This document shows, one piece after another, positions 23,045 through 34,450 of a DNA stretch of 64,000 nucleotides (the first letter of the stretch is position 1; each line of letters begins with the position of its first letter). The notes below the pieces were generated by a model that did not search any database, was not told where the DNA came from, and saw only the letters and a program-made list of their open reading frames with translations. The translations under genes were made by a program, and so were the position numbers. The stretch is from Shinisaurus crocodilurus. Its lineage: Eukaryota > Chordata > Lepidosauria > Squamata > Shinisauridae. The DNA lies in contig CM037878.1 of NCBI GenBank assembly GCA_021292165.1, positions 256,667,921 through 256,731,920 on the forward strand, given 5' to 3'.

Positions 23045-23251
23045 TCTACATAGGAACATAGGAAGCTGCCTTGTACTGAGTCAGACCATTGGTCCATATA
23101 GCCCAGTATTTTCGACACTGACTGGCAGCTATGGCTCTCCAGGGTTTCAGGCAGGATTCTTTCCAAGCCCTACCTGGAGGCCGGGGATCAAACCAGGGAC
23201 CTTCTGGATGCAAGGCATGTGCTCTATCACATTGAGCTATGGTTCTTCCCT
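23045..23251 (-). mobile_element. tRNA-derived SINE body
   Basis: Read on the minus strand, it has an A-box-like CATAGCTCAATGTGATAGAG and a B-box GGTTTGATCC (23185-23194). The body contains CCTGAAACCCTGGAGAGCC and the end is GGCAGCTTCCTATGTTCC. The same SINE is at 55712-55862 and 60826-60995. Directly upstream in its own orientation lies 5S-derived sequence. Confidence 0.8.
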
Positions 23252-23340
23252 AAAGCACCTGGTATTCCAAGGCGGTCACCCATCCAAGTACTAACCAGGC
23301 CCGACCCTGCTTAGCTTCCGAGATTAGACGAGATAGGGCT
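23252..23340 (-). repeat. 5S rRNA-derived head fused to tRNA SINE
   Basis: The minus strand contains GAAGCTAAGCAGGGTCGGGC, CTGGTTAGTACTTGGATGGG and ACCGCCTTGGAATACC in 5S order. It covers roughly the 3' two-thirds of 5S rRNA, including the internal polymerase III control region. It lacks the 5' end and the terminal stem, so it is not a working 5S gene. It abuts the tRNA-like SINE with no spacer. Confidence 0.85.
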
Positions 23341-23344
23341 GTTC

Positions 23345-24900
23345 AGGGCTTTTCAGATGTTCTACATTCCACAGCTACTGAGCATGCTCAATCCTCAATG
23401 GGCTGTTGGGAGAGGGTGCTCTCTCAGGTTCTTAAAAAAAAGCTTTCTTTTTCTTTCTTTCTTTTTTTGTACTTCTGCAAACCTTGGGGTTCCCCTAAGA
23501 AGCATGGTGATGGCTCTCTTTTGTTTCTCAGTGGCCTCATTTTGACTACAATCCTGTTGGCACTCCTATCTGAGTTGGCTATTAGAAGGAGCAATATTAA
23601 AGGGTGTTTTTGTTATTATTAGGGTATCTGAGCTTCTGGACACAAATACCATTCCGTGTCCCACAAAAGCCCAATTAAAATTAGTGAAAGCTGCCCATGT
23701 ACCAATGCCAGAAAAGCTAGATGGCAATAGCACTTGTTAAACTAGATACCTTAAAGATCCCTTTTAAAAAAACAAAACAAAACAATATTGATTCAGTAAA
23801 GCAAGAAAAGGCCTTAGCTAACACAAGCATCTATACAACTGTGTGTGGGGGTGGGGTGGGAATGACACAAAATAAGCTCTGTTATCCTTACATCTCATTG
23901 TACATGGTTACATGCCATGTAGCACTCTAAATAAGCAGACATATGTGACAATTACTGCTCAGAGCCACTCAAGCCTGAGAGGTTCCTAGGCATTGGGAAT
24001 TGCTCTACCAAGACATGTATTGGCAGACACATCCATTACCCACAATTCTGCACTGCTTCCACCTGACCCCCTTCTTCTGTAGCTGATAGCCTATGTCTCG
24101 GGTAGGCAGAAATAAAACAGAGTAACGGCCTGATTATCAAAGCCCCATTGACCTATGCTGCTGTTGCTGCTCTGGACTGGGCTGCTGTTCTTTGTGAGCA
24201 ATGATAAGACGCCACACAGTCCCCTTCTCCCACAACAGAAAGGAGTCTCTCTGCTGTTGATGGGAGGAGGGCTGGCGGCTGCTTCCAGAGATAGCTCTAA
24301 GCGTGTCTACCTTCTTCTCCAAGGCAAGCTGCCACCGACACTGCAGAGGAGGAATTCTGAGCTTAATATGATAAGATAAGTATGCCTAGAATAGTTGCGC
24401 TCACCAGTTAGGTTTCTGTGAGTTTGTCTTAACTCATTAGAAGTTACCTTGACTCAAGTATATTGTGTTAACAGAACAAACAGTCTCTTTAATTGGAATA
24501 CAATCAACCAACACAGAGATAGGTGAAACCTTTCACGCCCTAACAAGAGGCCTTAGGGGTTGTTCTGACACTTATATGAGCCTCCTGGCTCTCATTATCA
24601 GCTATGTATGTACAAAGTCAATTATTAGCATGCTTTGGCTTGGAAGACAAGAGCCCACATCTGCAATGTGCAAAAGCCTTCATGTTTCCAGGAGGTCCAC
24701 ACATTCGCACAGCTGTCATTGTAGTACCAATTACAGAATGTGGCCTCTGACACAGACTCATGGGTTTGTTACAGTTTGAACTCCATGATGGAATGAATAC
24801 CTGGAAGGGACCAATTCTGAGCATGGAAATGGCAGACAGCAAATGAGTTAAGCACCCGTTCCTCTTAGTGCTTCTCAAATACCACCCCCACCCAGAGCTG
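23345..24900. other. Unassigned intron sequence
   Basis: No element with clear ends. There is a TTTCTTTT tract near 23445 and a short A-rich run near 23768. Several open frames lack domains or splice context. Confidence 0.5.
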
Positions 24901-24904
24901 TAAG

Positions 24905-25020
24905 TCAGGGGTGGGGAGCAGGTGGCTCCCCAGATGTTATTGTACCCCTACTTCCATCAGCCCCCACCAGCATGGCCAATAGACAGTGATGATGGGCACT
25001 GGGACTTCAACAACAACTGG
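24905..25020. mobile_element. hAT-like MITE fragment
   Basis: Begins CAGGGGTGGGGAGCAGGTGG and contains GGCTCCCCAGATGTTATTG. The CCAGATGTT core is shared with the 136-bp palindromes. The right end is lost; a poly(A) run follows at 25126-25144. Confidence 0.5.
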
Positions 25021-25421
25021 ACTGCCACAGCTTCCCTTCCCCTGCTGTAAATAAACAGCAGCACCAGGGCTCCATTGCATGCATTTGAGCATAATGTGCA
25101 GTGTGCCCCTGAGGATCTGATCTCTTAAAAAAAAAAAAAAAAAAGCAGTAGCAACTGCTTCTATTCCTGGTTGTTCCAAAGAAAATCCTGACACTGTACT
25201 GCCAGTTTAAAATAAATAAATGTATAGGAACTAAAAGGAGTCTCGGGGCAAGGGTTGAAGCTCTTGTTATCAGAGAGATGCAGTTCAGGTTATAAGGCTA
25301 CAGTCCTATGTACAATTATTTCTGAGTAAACATGCATATGATTGGGCTGTGCATCCCTTCCTCTTTCTACGAAAACTTGTTTGCCTCCTCCTGCAATGTT
25401 CTATATGTCCTCATCTGAATT

Positions 25422-25560
25422 CAGGAATAGGGAATCTGTGGTCCCCCCGGATATTGCTGAGCTCCAACTCCAATCAGCCTCAGCCAGCATACCCAATAGT
25501 CAGGGGTGATAGGGCTAGTACTATACCATCGTCTGAAGGACTACAGGTTCCCCATCCCTG
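25422..25560. mobile_element. hAT-like MITE
   Basis: Starts CAGGAATAGGGAATCTGTGG and ends CAGGTTCCCCATCCCTG, giving imperfect inverted ends with CAG...CTG. No matching 8-bp duplication was seen. Confidence 0.55.
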
Positions 25561-26260
25561 CCTTAGACCATGAATAAAAATATATTTGTAAAAACAAATC
25601 GAAACATCCGCATGGAAAATGTGCAAAGTGGGCAAATTAAGTAAGGTTATGTAAATTTGCCCACTTGCCTAATGTATTTAAAGTGCAGAATTTGGATTTT
25701 CTGGTTGCAGGATTTGTCCATTCATTTGCCTTGCTTATCTTCTCATGCACTCTCCCCAACACATCCTGGGTTATAGTCGCATTTTAGAGGATGATATCAA
25801 AGTTGTTTTGTACTATTACTGAGGCTATAAATATAAAAGAAAGTACACCGATAGGACTATAAATAGCATCTAGAATGACATTAGCTTGCATACAGCTAAT
25901 CAATCCCCATCAATCTCTGGGGCATGCATTAATCTCTTCTCCTTGATATAGCATTGCACAATTAGGTACATTATGGGAGGTTTAATGCTTTTCCTCTGAT
26001 GCATCTGACACTGGCCAAGTCTAGAAACTGCTAATTTCTTAACGGTTAGACCTTGAGGTCCCTGCACTTTCATTTGGCTGCAGAGGAATTTTGTAACAAC
26101 TGCACTGCTAAGGCTCAATGACTCTTTACATGCTTTGATGAATCAAGGCTGCCAAATAGGATGAGAGACCAATTTCTAAATACTTAGTAGATGCTCTCCC
26201 TACCTCTTGTATTTTCTGGGAGAATTCACTCACAATTCAGGTTCAAGTCAGGTTTCTTTA
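25561..26260. other. Unassigned intron sequence
   Basis: No recognisable gene or well-bounded repeat. Confidence 0.5.
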
Positions 26261-26263
26261 GCC

Positions 26264-26540
26264 CAGGGGTAGGCAACATGGAGCCCATACACAGCAATGC
26301 ACCCCTGGACACCTTTCTTGGCACCAGCTGAGGTGCCCTAGCCCCTCCCACTTAAAACCCCCACACACATTTTCTTGGCAGCAGTGGGGATTGCTTCAAA
26401 GCAAAGTGGCAGCCTCTGTCTTGTATTCAGTCTTTTGGGCAGGTTACTTGTCCTTTGCCATGCCTTCCATGGCAGTAAATTTGTGATGGTGCCTAAGACA
26501 ATTTCTCCAATTGCCAAATGTGCCCTCGGGTGCAAAATGG
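26264..26540. mobile_element. hAT-like MITE fragment, CAGGGGTAGGCAAC end
   Basis: Starts CAGGGGTAGGCAACATGG. The matching opposite terminus GTTGCCTACCCCTG occurs at about 36082-36095 in another copy. The interior has the recurring TGCCCT theme. The right end is not clear. Confidence 0.45.
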
Positions 26541-26559
26541 CTGCCTCTCCCTGCTAGCC

Positions 26560-27320
26560 TAACATGTATATGAAGGGTCTGCTTTCTGCAAATCAGCTAA
26601 ATCAGATAATGAATTAACAAGCAGAAGTGCTCTTATCGAGATACACCACATCAATAGAGTGATGCAATGTCATCTACAACAGAAGTGGTTGCACTGACGT
26701 TTAAACTTTCCACCCAACATCCCAAGTTCCCACACACCTTTTAAAATATTTGGCAGTGAACGATCAAGGACAATCTTTCTAAGAGTTTAAGGATCTAATA
26801 AAAATGAAGTTTCCAATTTAAGTGATATGACCAACTTTTATAACGAATTAATTCATTTCCTCACCCAATGAGAACTTGTCCAGGAACAAATTACAACTAC
26901 CCTGTTTATTTCAAAGGGCTTTGCAAGATATGTTGAAGTTATTTGTAGCATCAACACGCAAATCAGTCCTCTTCCTAACATGGTATTAGACGGAAGGAGA
27001 CCCAAATCCCTTGGGGCCAATTCAAACATTATGCTTTGCTACTGAGTGTATTCTCGACAGGCAACTACAGCCATCACAGCTCCCTGACAAATGTACCTCT
27101 ATGATGCACTGTTGGGCATATTTACAACTGACATTTTTAGGTATACACTTGAAATCATCTTTCATCTACGAGTTTCCCAAGCTGGGGTTTGGACCCAGGT
27201 TGCCTAACCTGTGGTCTACATTGGCCACAGGGACATTAAAAGCACCCCCCTTAATGAGTAAGACTCCATCCCACCTGCTCAGCCCGGACCTACCCCATAC
27301 GAGATACTAGAGAGCATGCA
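26560..27320. other. Apparently unique intron sequence
   Basis: No repeat signature or coding sequence was recognised. It borders the candidate regulatory block at 27330-27830. Confidence 0.4.
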
Positions 27321-27329
27321 AAACCTCAA

Positions 27330-27830
27330 GTGAAATCAGTAACGCAGAGCACAAAGGGCAGAAATCTAATTAAAGAGCCTCTCCGGTATCTGCTGCAAGC
27401 AACAGCAATGCTGCTGCTGCTGCTGCCACTTGCTCTCTCCTCGTCAGCCCCCAATTTCTCTGTTCAAATTCATTCAGCAGAGCCAAGTCAGCAAAGATGC
27501 ACTGCGTTGCGGATCGGTGCCAAGTATAGTCAGCAGCGGCAGCGTGCATTCCCTTGCTGACACAGCAATGCAGACCCTCTGGGGAGATGAGAGAACTGCT
27601 GGTATCTCTGCAGAAGGATGCATCCGCTTGCTCTCAGAATTGGGGGTCCAAGGCAGAGGCAGGGGAATTGAAACAGGTCAGGGAGACTCAGCCAAGGGGC
27701 TTGTTCCTATTTTCTGTTTGCCGAGCCATAAAAAATACATTAATGGCCCAGCAGCCTTGTAAATGATTTATGGTCAAAAGCGTAAATTTCCTTCTTCTCC
27801 CTGAAAAAGGTAACATGGTGATAAACTGCC
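27330..27830. promoter_or_regulatory. Candidate conserved non-coding block
   Basis: A non-repetitive, balanced-composition stretch within repeat-rich intron. It holds CTAATTAAAG at 27367-27376, a short CTG run (27409-27426), and an AT-rich core with CCATAAAAAATACATTAATG (27726-27745), followed by AAATGATTTATGGTC. Homeodomain/POU-type TAAT cores cluster here. The plus-strand frame beginning MLLLLLPLALSS is driven by the CTG run and is on the wrong strand to be IGSF11 exon 1. Function is inferred only. Confidence 0.25.
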
Positions 27831-27956
27831 TAATAAAGAAAACTACTCAAGGCACAAACATGATCAATAATAGATCAGGACAGAGGGGGGAAAAGGGCCC
27901 CAAGAGGCTTACGGAAACTTGGCCCCTGGGGAGTTGAGTGAATAGATACAGGGAAG

Positions 27957-28153
27957 CAGTGGAGGCTGATGGCTCCAATGTCAGTGGGGTGGTGTATCCA
28001 CTCTGGGTTTTAGCCTGAACTTTTAAGGAGTTATCCATGGTGCTGAACCCTAGCAAAAATTTAGATTCAGCACCATGGATAGCTCCTTTAAAGTTCAGGC
28101 TAGGACCCGGAGTGGATACACCACCCCACTGACATTGGAGCCAATAGCCACTG
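27957..28153. mobile_element. Long palindromic MITE with CAGTGG ends
   Basis: Two arms of about 90 bp, over 90% complementary by eye, meet near 28055. Each arm has GGCTCCAATGTCAGTGGGG and a GTGCTGAA/TTCAGCAC inner block. Ends are CAGTGG and CCACTG. CAG-type ends suggest hAT, but the flanks show no clear 8-bp duplication. A half-copy lies at 2092-2190. Confidence 0.8.
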
Positions 28154-28483
28154 CTGCAGGGTAGGATGGAATCATCTATGGTGTGTGTGTTGAAGAATAA
28201 GGGTGACAGATTGGCAGTGGGACAGATGGGTGAAGGTAAGACATAGTTTCAGCACCGCTGTTTAATGCCCTGTTAGAGACAAGCACTGAGAACATAGGAC
28301 TGTAAATTTTGCTATAGGGGCCTGATGAATCTTGGTGAGCATGAGAGTGCTTTGTATATTCTTGGTCAATATATTAAAAATATTAAATAATTATCACCAT
28401 ACAAATAACATTAATAAAAAAAGAGGGAGTTGCTCTCCCTTGTTACAAAAATAAACATGAAATCCTCCTCATACTCTCTAGGG

Positions 28484-28619
28484 CAGTGTTCTCCAACCTT
28501 GGGTCCCCAGATGTTTTTGGCCTACAACTCCCAGCATGCCCCAGCCAACATAGCTGGCTGGGGCATGCTGGGAGTTGTAGGCCAAAAACATCTGGGGAAC
28601 CCAAGGTTGGAGAACACTG
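28484..28619. mobile_element. 136-bp palindromic hAT MITE, copy 2
   Basis: Ends CAGTGTTCTCCAACCTTGG and CCAAGGTTGGAGAACACTG are perfect inverted repeats. It is flanked by CTCTAGGG (28476-28483) and CCCTAGGG (28620-28627), a 7/8 target duplication. Arms pair across most of the element. Confidence 0.9.
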
Positions 28620-28855
28620 CCCTAGGGATTTAGAAGACTTGTTTGAAGGATGGGAAATCAAAAATAGGAAAACAGCAAGACACTGTGGAGCTGTGGTATT
28701 TTTCGTTCATCAGCGTGTGGAGTCTCAGAGCCAGTTCACAGGCGCTCCCGGTTCATGGAAGTCATTGGTGACTTCTACATGTAATTCATTTGCCAGAACC
28801 CCAATGCACCAGATTTGTGAGCTGTAAAACTGGCAGCTTCTGCTCACAGAAAATT

Positions 28856-29340
28856 AGGGATGGGTCAATCTGTCGGCTTTGCTTTCTCCCATGTTCAGTT
28901 TTTTTTTTAAAATCCCAAGTTCCTTCTCGCCTGAATATGAACTTTTGTAAATTCTTATCAAAAATGAACTGAAATGAAATTATCACCCATCTGCACCAGT
29001 CAAATTCAATAGGTACAGCTATTCCCACCACGAGAGGATCACAATGTACCTGCCTCTGCCATGCAGTTATTAAAGTTGAGGAGCTTGTCAGAAAAAAAGG
29101 TGGCCACCCTAATTCAGCAATATGGTTGAAGAATACACAGGGATTCAAATCCAGATCTTTGAGAGCAAAGCACTCAAAGTTCTAGGTCTGGATGGACAAA
29201 TGTCATTTGTTTTATTTCTCCCACAGTTGATTTTTTTTTTTTTTAATCTCAAATTCCTTTAGTCCCGAACATGGAGAACTTGGCACATTTTGGTAAATTC
29301 TTATCAAAACCAAATTGATACAAAATCCTCACCAATCCCT
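28856..29340. mobile_element. GGGATGG-ended MITE(s)
   Basis: Starts TTAGGGATGGGTCAATCTGT and ends CACCAATCCCTA. Two similar half-units occur in tandem, each with a T-run, AAATCCCAAGTTCC or AATCTCAAATTCC, and GTAAATTCTTATCAAAA. It is either one element with an internal duplication or two adjacent copies. Confidence 0.5.
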
Positions 29341-30588
29341 ACAGAAAATATGGTTGTCCCTTTAATTTTGATAGTTACTTTGAAATGAGTGTATGTGACA
29401 GAGCTGAACTAACTCCCTCCCCTTCACCCCCGTGCCAAATATTGGCTTCACTGAGCATTTGTTTTGTTTTGATGCTGCTTGGCTCCCTTTGGTTTCCGTG
29501 ATGACTGCTGCTTCTTGGCGCCATTTTTCTTCTTCTCAGGCCTGACTGCCTGTGCTCCCATTTCTCTTCACTACTGTTTAATCTAATCGGCTGTGGCAAT
29601 GTGATTTTATTTACTAGTGTCCATGATCTCATCGAGTATGATTTCATGGCATGGCATCATTCATAAAATCATGTGAGTCACCATGAAAAGGTGAACTTCC
29701 TCTCAGCATAAAAAAGAAACAGCCAAAACAGACATTACCCAAAAGACGAAGCTAGCAGCTATGCCTTTTTTCACTTTTACTCTAGAGCAGGTGCAAGGGC
29801 CTGTCTGGATTGATACCCTAGTCTGGGGATCAGGGTTTTAACCCATTCTTCCTGTTATGGGCCTGATCCATATCTTCCCCCCCCCCCGTACCCACTCTAG
29901 AGTAAAATGGGGAAAAAATTCAAGTAATGTCTTTTTTGGCCCTAAGTCTGGAGTCAACCCATAAAGCATTGTAGTATTCTGAACCAGGCCATTTATTTGC
30001 ATAGCTCTCCTCTGGCTTGGATTGTAATCCCACAGAAGGCAGGTAAGGGGAAATTGAGTACTCACAGGATCAAGGGAGCAGATCTGTGGTAGGGATCCAG
30101 ATCTTGTCATGCTTCCAATTATCTCATCAGAAGCATTATGAGAGAAGCATTATTCTGAATTAGGTTCAGAATTAACTAGGCTATTTTATGTTTTTAAATA
30201 CCTCAGTTTGCCATGTCCAATTCCCAACTGAATTTGTAGGGGAGAGAAGGGTTTGTCTATCACTAGTGTAAAGCAGTGTTGAATTCTGTCCTGTGGCAAA
30301 GTTGAGAACTCAAATGGAAGGTACACATCATGGTATTCCTGAGATCTGAGCAGAGGGGCACAGCACTGAATACAGTGAACATACAGAAACCTTTGCTCTT
30401 CTTTAACCCAAAAGCTCAAGATATCAGGATTAAATTGTCTTTAGGAATGCCAAGGAGAGATCTTCCCATTAAGCATTTCTTAAATGAATGTGACCAGAGG
30501 GACAGAGATTTTCTGGCAGGAGGACAGAAGTTAGCATCAATTAAACAAAAGTAAGTGAAGCTTACTCAGTCACTTTAGTTTCACCTCT
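29341..30588. other. Unassigned intron sequence
   Basis: Holds a poly-C run at 29878-29887 and no other clear element. Open frames show no known domains. Confidence 0.5.
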
Positions 30589-30596
30589 CTCTCTCT

Positions 30597-30636
<40 letters not shown>
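30589..30636. repeat. (CT)n/(GA)n inverted microsatellite
   Basis: CTCTCTCTCTC followed by ACACAGAGAGAGAGA; the two halves can fold back on each other. Confidence 0.9.
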
Positions 30637-30639
<3 letters not shown>

Positions 30640-30843
30640 GAAGAGAGACACTTCTCAATAAGCCCAGGTTTTCATATACACACATCATTTTTGGGTAGTA
30701 AAAACATAACACGAGGAGGTGCTTCTTCCCAGATCCTGCAAAATTCAACAGAATGTGGTGAATCTCTGTTCTCAACATGTATGCCAACACTTGAGATAAT
30801 GTTCACCAGACAGAAATTATAGATACACATGTCCTCATGGGTA

Positions 30844-31345
30844 GGGAAGGGGAAAAATTCATTCAGTTTGCACTTTAATGCAAACTTACCAAATTCTGCA
30901 CTTTCGAACCACTATGTGAACCAAAGCTCAATTATTTTTCAAAATTAGCGCTTCTCCAAATTTTGCAGTGGATTTCTCCAGTAAAAAATGTGTACAAAAG
31001 TCATATTAGGGAAAACAATGTTCAAAAATGCATTATATTAGGGATATTGCTTGCAAAAAAATTGTTATTATTATTATTTATTTCATTTCTATACCACCCA
31101 ATAGCCGAAGCTCTCTGGACAGTTTACAACAATTATAAAATTATACAATTTTAAAAATGTGTATATTTGGCAAAAATGCACACAAAAATGCATGTATTCG
31201 GAGAAATGTGCACACAAAAAGCTTTCGAATTGGAACAACCAAATTTGAGACTGGAGAAATTTGCAAAGTTCAGGATTAACCAAATTTAAGGATGGAAAAA
31301 TGAAGAACAGAGAGAAACCGAAATTGACAGATTTTTCCATCATTC
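30844..31345 (+). mobile_element. GGGATG-family MITE with nested LINE tail
   Basis: Follows the 44213-44654 copy through CATTCAGTTTGCACTTTAAT, the AAAATGCA-rich middle and the GAGACTGGAGAAAT / GAGAGAAACCGAAATTGACA end. It is interrupted at about 31062-31155 by a reverse-oriented L2-type tail (CTATACCACCCAATAGCCGA). The terminal GGGATG is mutated on both ends. Confidence 0.6.
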
Positions 31346-32690
31346 TGAACTGTCTCCAGGTTGACTCTTGCGGCCATAGTATTATTGTGGTTCAGGTCCT
31401 ATCTGATGGAAAGGGTTTAGGAGGTGGTGCTAGGAGAGTACTGTTGCAACCAATGGCCACTGGCCTTTGAGTTGCCTCAAGGCTCCATCTTGATCCCATA
31501 CTTTTTAACACTTACATGAAACCGCTGAGTGTTGTCATCCAGAGCTAAAAAGTCATCATTTGCAATTGCAAATGACACACAGCTCTGCTTCTTGTTTCCA
31601 TCTTCTAAACCCAAGGAACCAGTAGAAACCTTGAACAGTGATTGCAAGTTTGGGGTCAGTTTTGGAATGGATGATTGCAAGTTGGAAGTGTTGTAGGTGA
31701 GATAATCTCTTGATCTGGATGGAGGTGTGCAACTGACTCTCGGTGGTGCTGCACTCCCCCTAGGAACCAGGTTCACAGTTTGGGGGTTCTTCTGAACTTG
31801 GCACTTACTATGCAGATGCTGGTAACTAGGATTGTCTTTTTTTTACCAGCTTTGGCTGGTTGGCCAGCTGTGGCCTTATCTAGAGAAAGTTGACCTTGGT
31901 TCAGTAATAGGGATATGCGCGGAGCTCAATTGGGGGGTGGCTCAACCCCCTGACCTCCACTTGCCCTACCTTTTCCCCGGTTTGACTCTTGCGAGCCAAG
32001 CCGAGGGAAATGACTTCTGGGTTCCGGTGCTACGTTGTTTATGTAGAAAATGGCCTAATTTGCATAAATTAGACCGTAATTTTCTATGTAAACAATGTAG
32101 CGCTGGGGACCCGGAAGTCCGTCGAGTACCTCAGCTGGCTCTGGCGCTCAGCTTGGCTAGTGCACCGGGAGCACTGGGCTCATGCGCCGAAAGTCGAGTG
32201 TTGGGCGGGTGGCCCATCCCTATCATGCTCTGGTTATGTTCAGGTTTTGCTACTGTAATGTGCTTCATATTGTGCTGCCCTTAAAGAAAGTTGCAAAACT
32301 GCAATTGGTGCAGAATTCAGCACCAATGCTTGTAGGAGCTAAGCTTTTGGAATGCTTGTAGGAGCTAGGCTTTGGGATCATGTTACACCTATTCTATGCT
32401 ACTTTTATTGGTGCCTATTTCTTTCTAGGCCAAATTTAAGGTGCAGGAATTAGCTTTTAAAGCCCTATGCCATCCTTCCCAAACCTAGTGCCCTCCAGAT
32501 GTGTTGAACTGCAACTCCCATCATTCCCAGGTGGCATGGCCATTGGCTGCCCTTCAGGTTATCTGAAGGACCACCTGCACGCATATGAGCCTGCATGAGC
32601 TTTAAGATGAGCATCTTAAGCTCTGATCTCAGTCCACCAGTGAGAGCTATGAGAATGGAAAGGAGAAGGGAAAGGGTATTTTCTGAAGTG
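31346..32690 (+). pseudogene. Decayed L2-type LINE reverse transcriptase, part 1
   Basis: Scattered frames read as L2/CR1 polymerase: a PQGSIL-like motif region with LFNTYMKPLS-type residues near 31480-31530, NDTQLC near 31570, and KLQLVQNSAPM near 32290. Multiple stops and shifts are present. A TA-flanked MITE (31910-32220) interrupts it, and a solo LTR splits it from part 2. Confidence 0.65.
31910..32220. mobile_element. CpG-rich TA-flanked MITE with central palindrome
   Basis: 311 bp flanked by TA (31908-31909 and 32221-32222). Ends GGGATATG and CATCCC are short inverted repeats. The centre pairs CTACGTTGTTTATGTAGAAA with TTTCTATGTAAACAATGTAG. It sits inside the L2 remnant, so it is younger than that insertion. 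Confidence 0.75.
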
Positions 32691-32695
32691 GCCCC

Positions 32696-33306
32696 TGTAA
32701 AAGATTGAGGCCTACTCAGGCTTGAGTTTGTTGAAGCCTGAAGGCCCAAACACTTCCCTCGAGTAGTGAAGCCTGAAGGCCCAAACACTTGGATGGGAGG
32801 GGGAGTTTGAGAGTTTTAAGTTACCCAATAGAAGTTAAGAATTAGATATCCTATTCAAGGTCACATGATTATAACCTTCCAGTCCTGGGAAGACTATATA
32901 TGTGGGGTGTGGTCAGCTAGCAGTTAGTGTGTGTGCTGGGAGAGTGCTGGAAGCAGCAGCACAGAAACAGCAGAGAGAAGCAGAGAGAGAGCGAAAGAGA
33001 AACTGGCTGATTGCATAGGAAATAGGTAGTCTGAAGTTATACTAGAGAACATTGGATTGTTTGTTTGTTTGTTTTTATCATACTTGCTTTTGAATTATAA
33101 CCACTCTATTAAGTAAAGACCCTAATATTAATAGTAAAGTGTTGTTGTTTACCCTGGAGTTTGGAGTGACTTATTCACCACGTCTACAGCCTACACCCAC
33201 GTTACTGGAAGCAGGCAAAGGACTTGATAACCTAGAGAGGCTTTGGGAAGAGGCAGAGATCTCCCAAAGGCAGATCAAGGGGTCCCTGCAGTAGCGGAAC
33301 CTTGAC
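32696..33306 (+). mobile_element. Solo LTR with 5-bp target duplication
   Basis: 611 bp beginning TGTAAAAGATTG and ending CCTTGACA. GCCCC is immediately on both sides (32691-32695 and 33307-33311). A TATATATG block near 32893 may be the core promoter. TG/CA ends with a 5-bp duplication fit a Gypsy or retroviral LTR left after recombination. No coding region is present. The L2 reading resumes across the duplication, confirming the ends. Confidence 0.85.
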
Positions 33307-33311
33307 AGCCC

Positions 33312-33450
33312 CACATCTCTGGAATTCCTTCTCTGTGGATGTGCATATGGCCCCCTACTTGTTGGCCATTACAAGGATTTTAAAGACTTATTTATTCCAG
33401 TCTGCACTGTTTGAGCTTGCCTTTCAGTTGCACAATGCTGGATTTCACCC
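33312..33450 (+). pseudogene. Decayed L2-type LINE reverse transcriptase, part 2
   Basis: Continues the frame broken by the LTR: TSLEFLL then KDFKDLFIPVCTV, the LWNSLP-to-C-terminus region of L2/CR1 polymerases. It is non-functional. Confidence 0.65.
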
Positions 33451-33459
33451 ATTCTAAAT

Positions 33460-34440
33460 AAATCAGTAGGTAAGGGGGAAAGAATCAACAGATCAATGTT
33501 ACCTGCAAAAGTCCCAAAGATTTAGATTATGATCAACCCCACTGATTAAGAAGGAGCCAGATTTTAATTTGTGGTTTAAAATGTAGTTGATTAATCACAT
33601 CATTGATTTAAAATTTCAGCCTGGTTCTTTAATTGATCCCAGGATGCCTCTTTGCATCACAGAAAGAGCGATTAATTTTCTCTAGAAAGAATGACATAGG
33701 AGACCTCTGAGATATCCTATTATGACTCCCTACAGATTGGAAAATGTAGGTTATGTACTCATGTATATAAAGAAGTGTATGAACAGTATACCGAACTAAC
33801 AGTGGATATTCAAGATCACTTAATGCAGAATAATTATCTCCAACACCTTGAACTATCCTTTCTACCCTGTTAATACATGTTTACTGTAAAGTGGAGTTTT
33901 TAAGCTATTTTTGTGATTCTGAGTATGGAACTAGGACATAATAGAACTTACAGATTAATTAATAGAACTCATAGATTAATTAATGCAGAGTATGAAAGTG
34001 TGATCTTGTTTATGTGGTGTGAAGAATTTACTCCTGTATCACAAGGGAAGGGTGTGGTAACACAATCCATAATTCAGAATAGTGAGAACTGTGTAATGAA
34101 TAACCCCTATCCTAGAGCTATTCACAATTGCTCATGTGACCACACAGTCTGAATAGAGATACAAACTCCCTTCCTGGCCCTCAAACCAAACTGCTTTCTA
34201 AGTCCCTACGCTTCGGATGTCAACATCCTCTCCACAGGGAGTCTACACAAGACCTCAGGTGGCACTGTTCCCTGCTCCCATTATGACTGTCTGGAAAAAC
34301 CCAAGCTATGACGCAGATGCATGTTCCAGAAATAACAAGGCACTGAGATATTTAAACAAACGTTCTCTCTCTCTCTCTCCCCCCCCCCCCTAAATTATGC
34401 ATTGTTTTATCACACCCATGTAATATCACATATAAAATTA
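33460..34440. other. Unassigned intron sequence
   Basis: AT-rich, with a tandem doublet around AGATTAATTAATAGAACTC (33952-33986) and a CT/poly-C run at 34365-34390. Nothing else was recognised. Confidence 0.5.
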
Positions 34441-34450
34441 AATACAATGA

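Noticed and set aside
23252..23340. 5S rRNA gene
   Set aside because: It lacks the 5' third and terminal stem, carries changes, and is fused to a SINE.
27330..27560. Signal-peptide-like plus-strand frame MLLLLLPLALSS
   Set aside because: It comes from a CTG run, is on the opposite strand to IGSF11, and has no splice donor or downstream domain.
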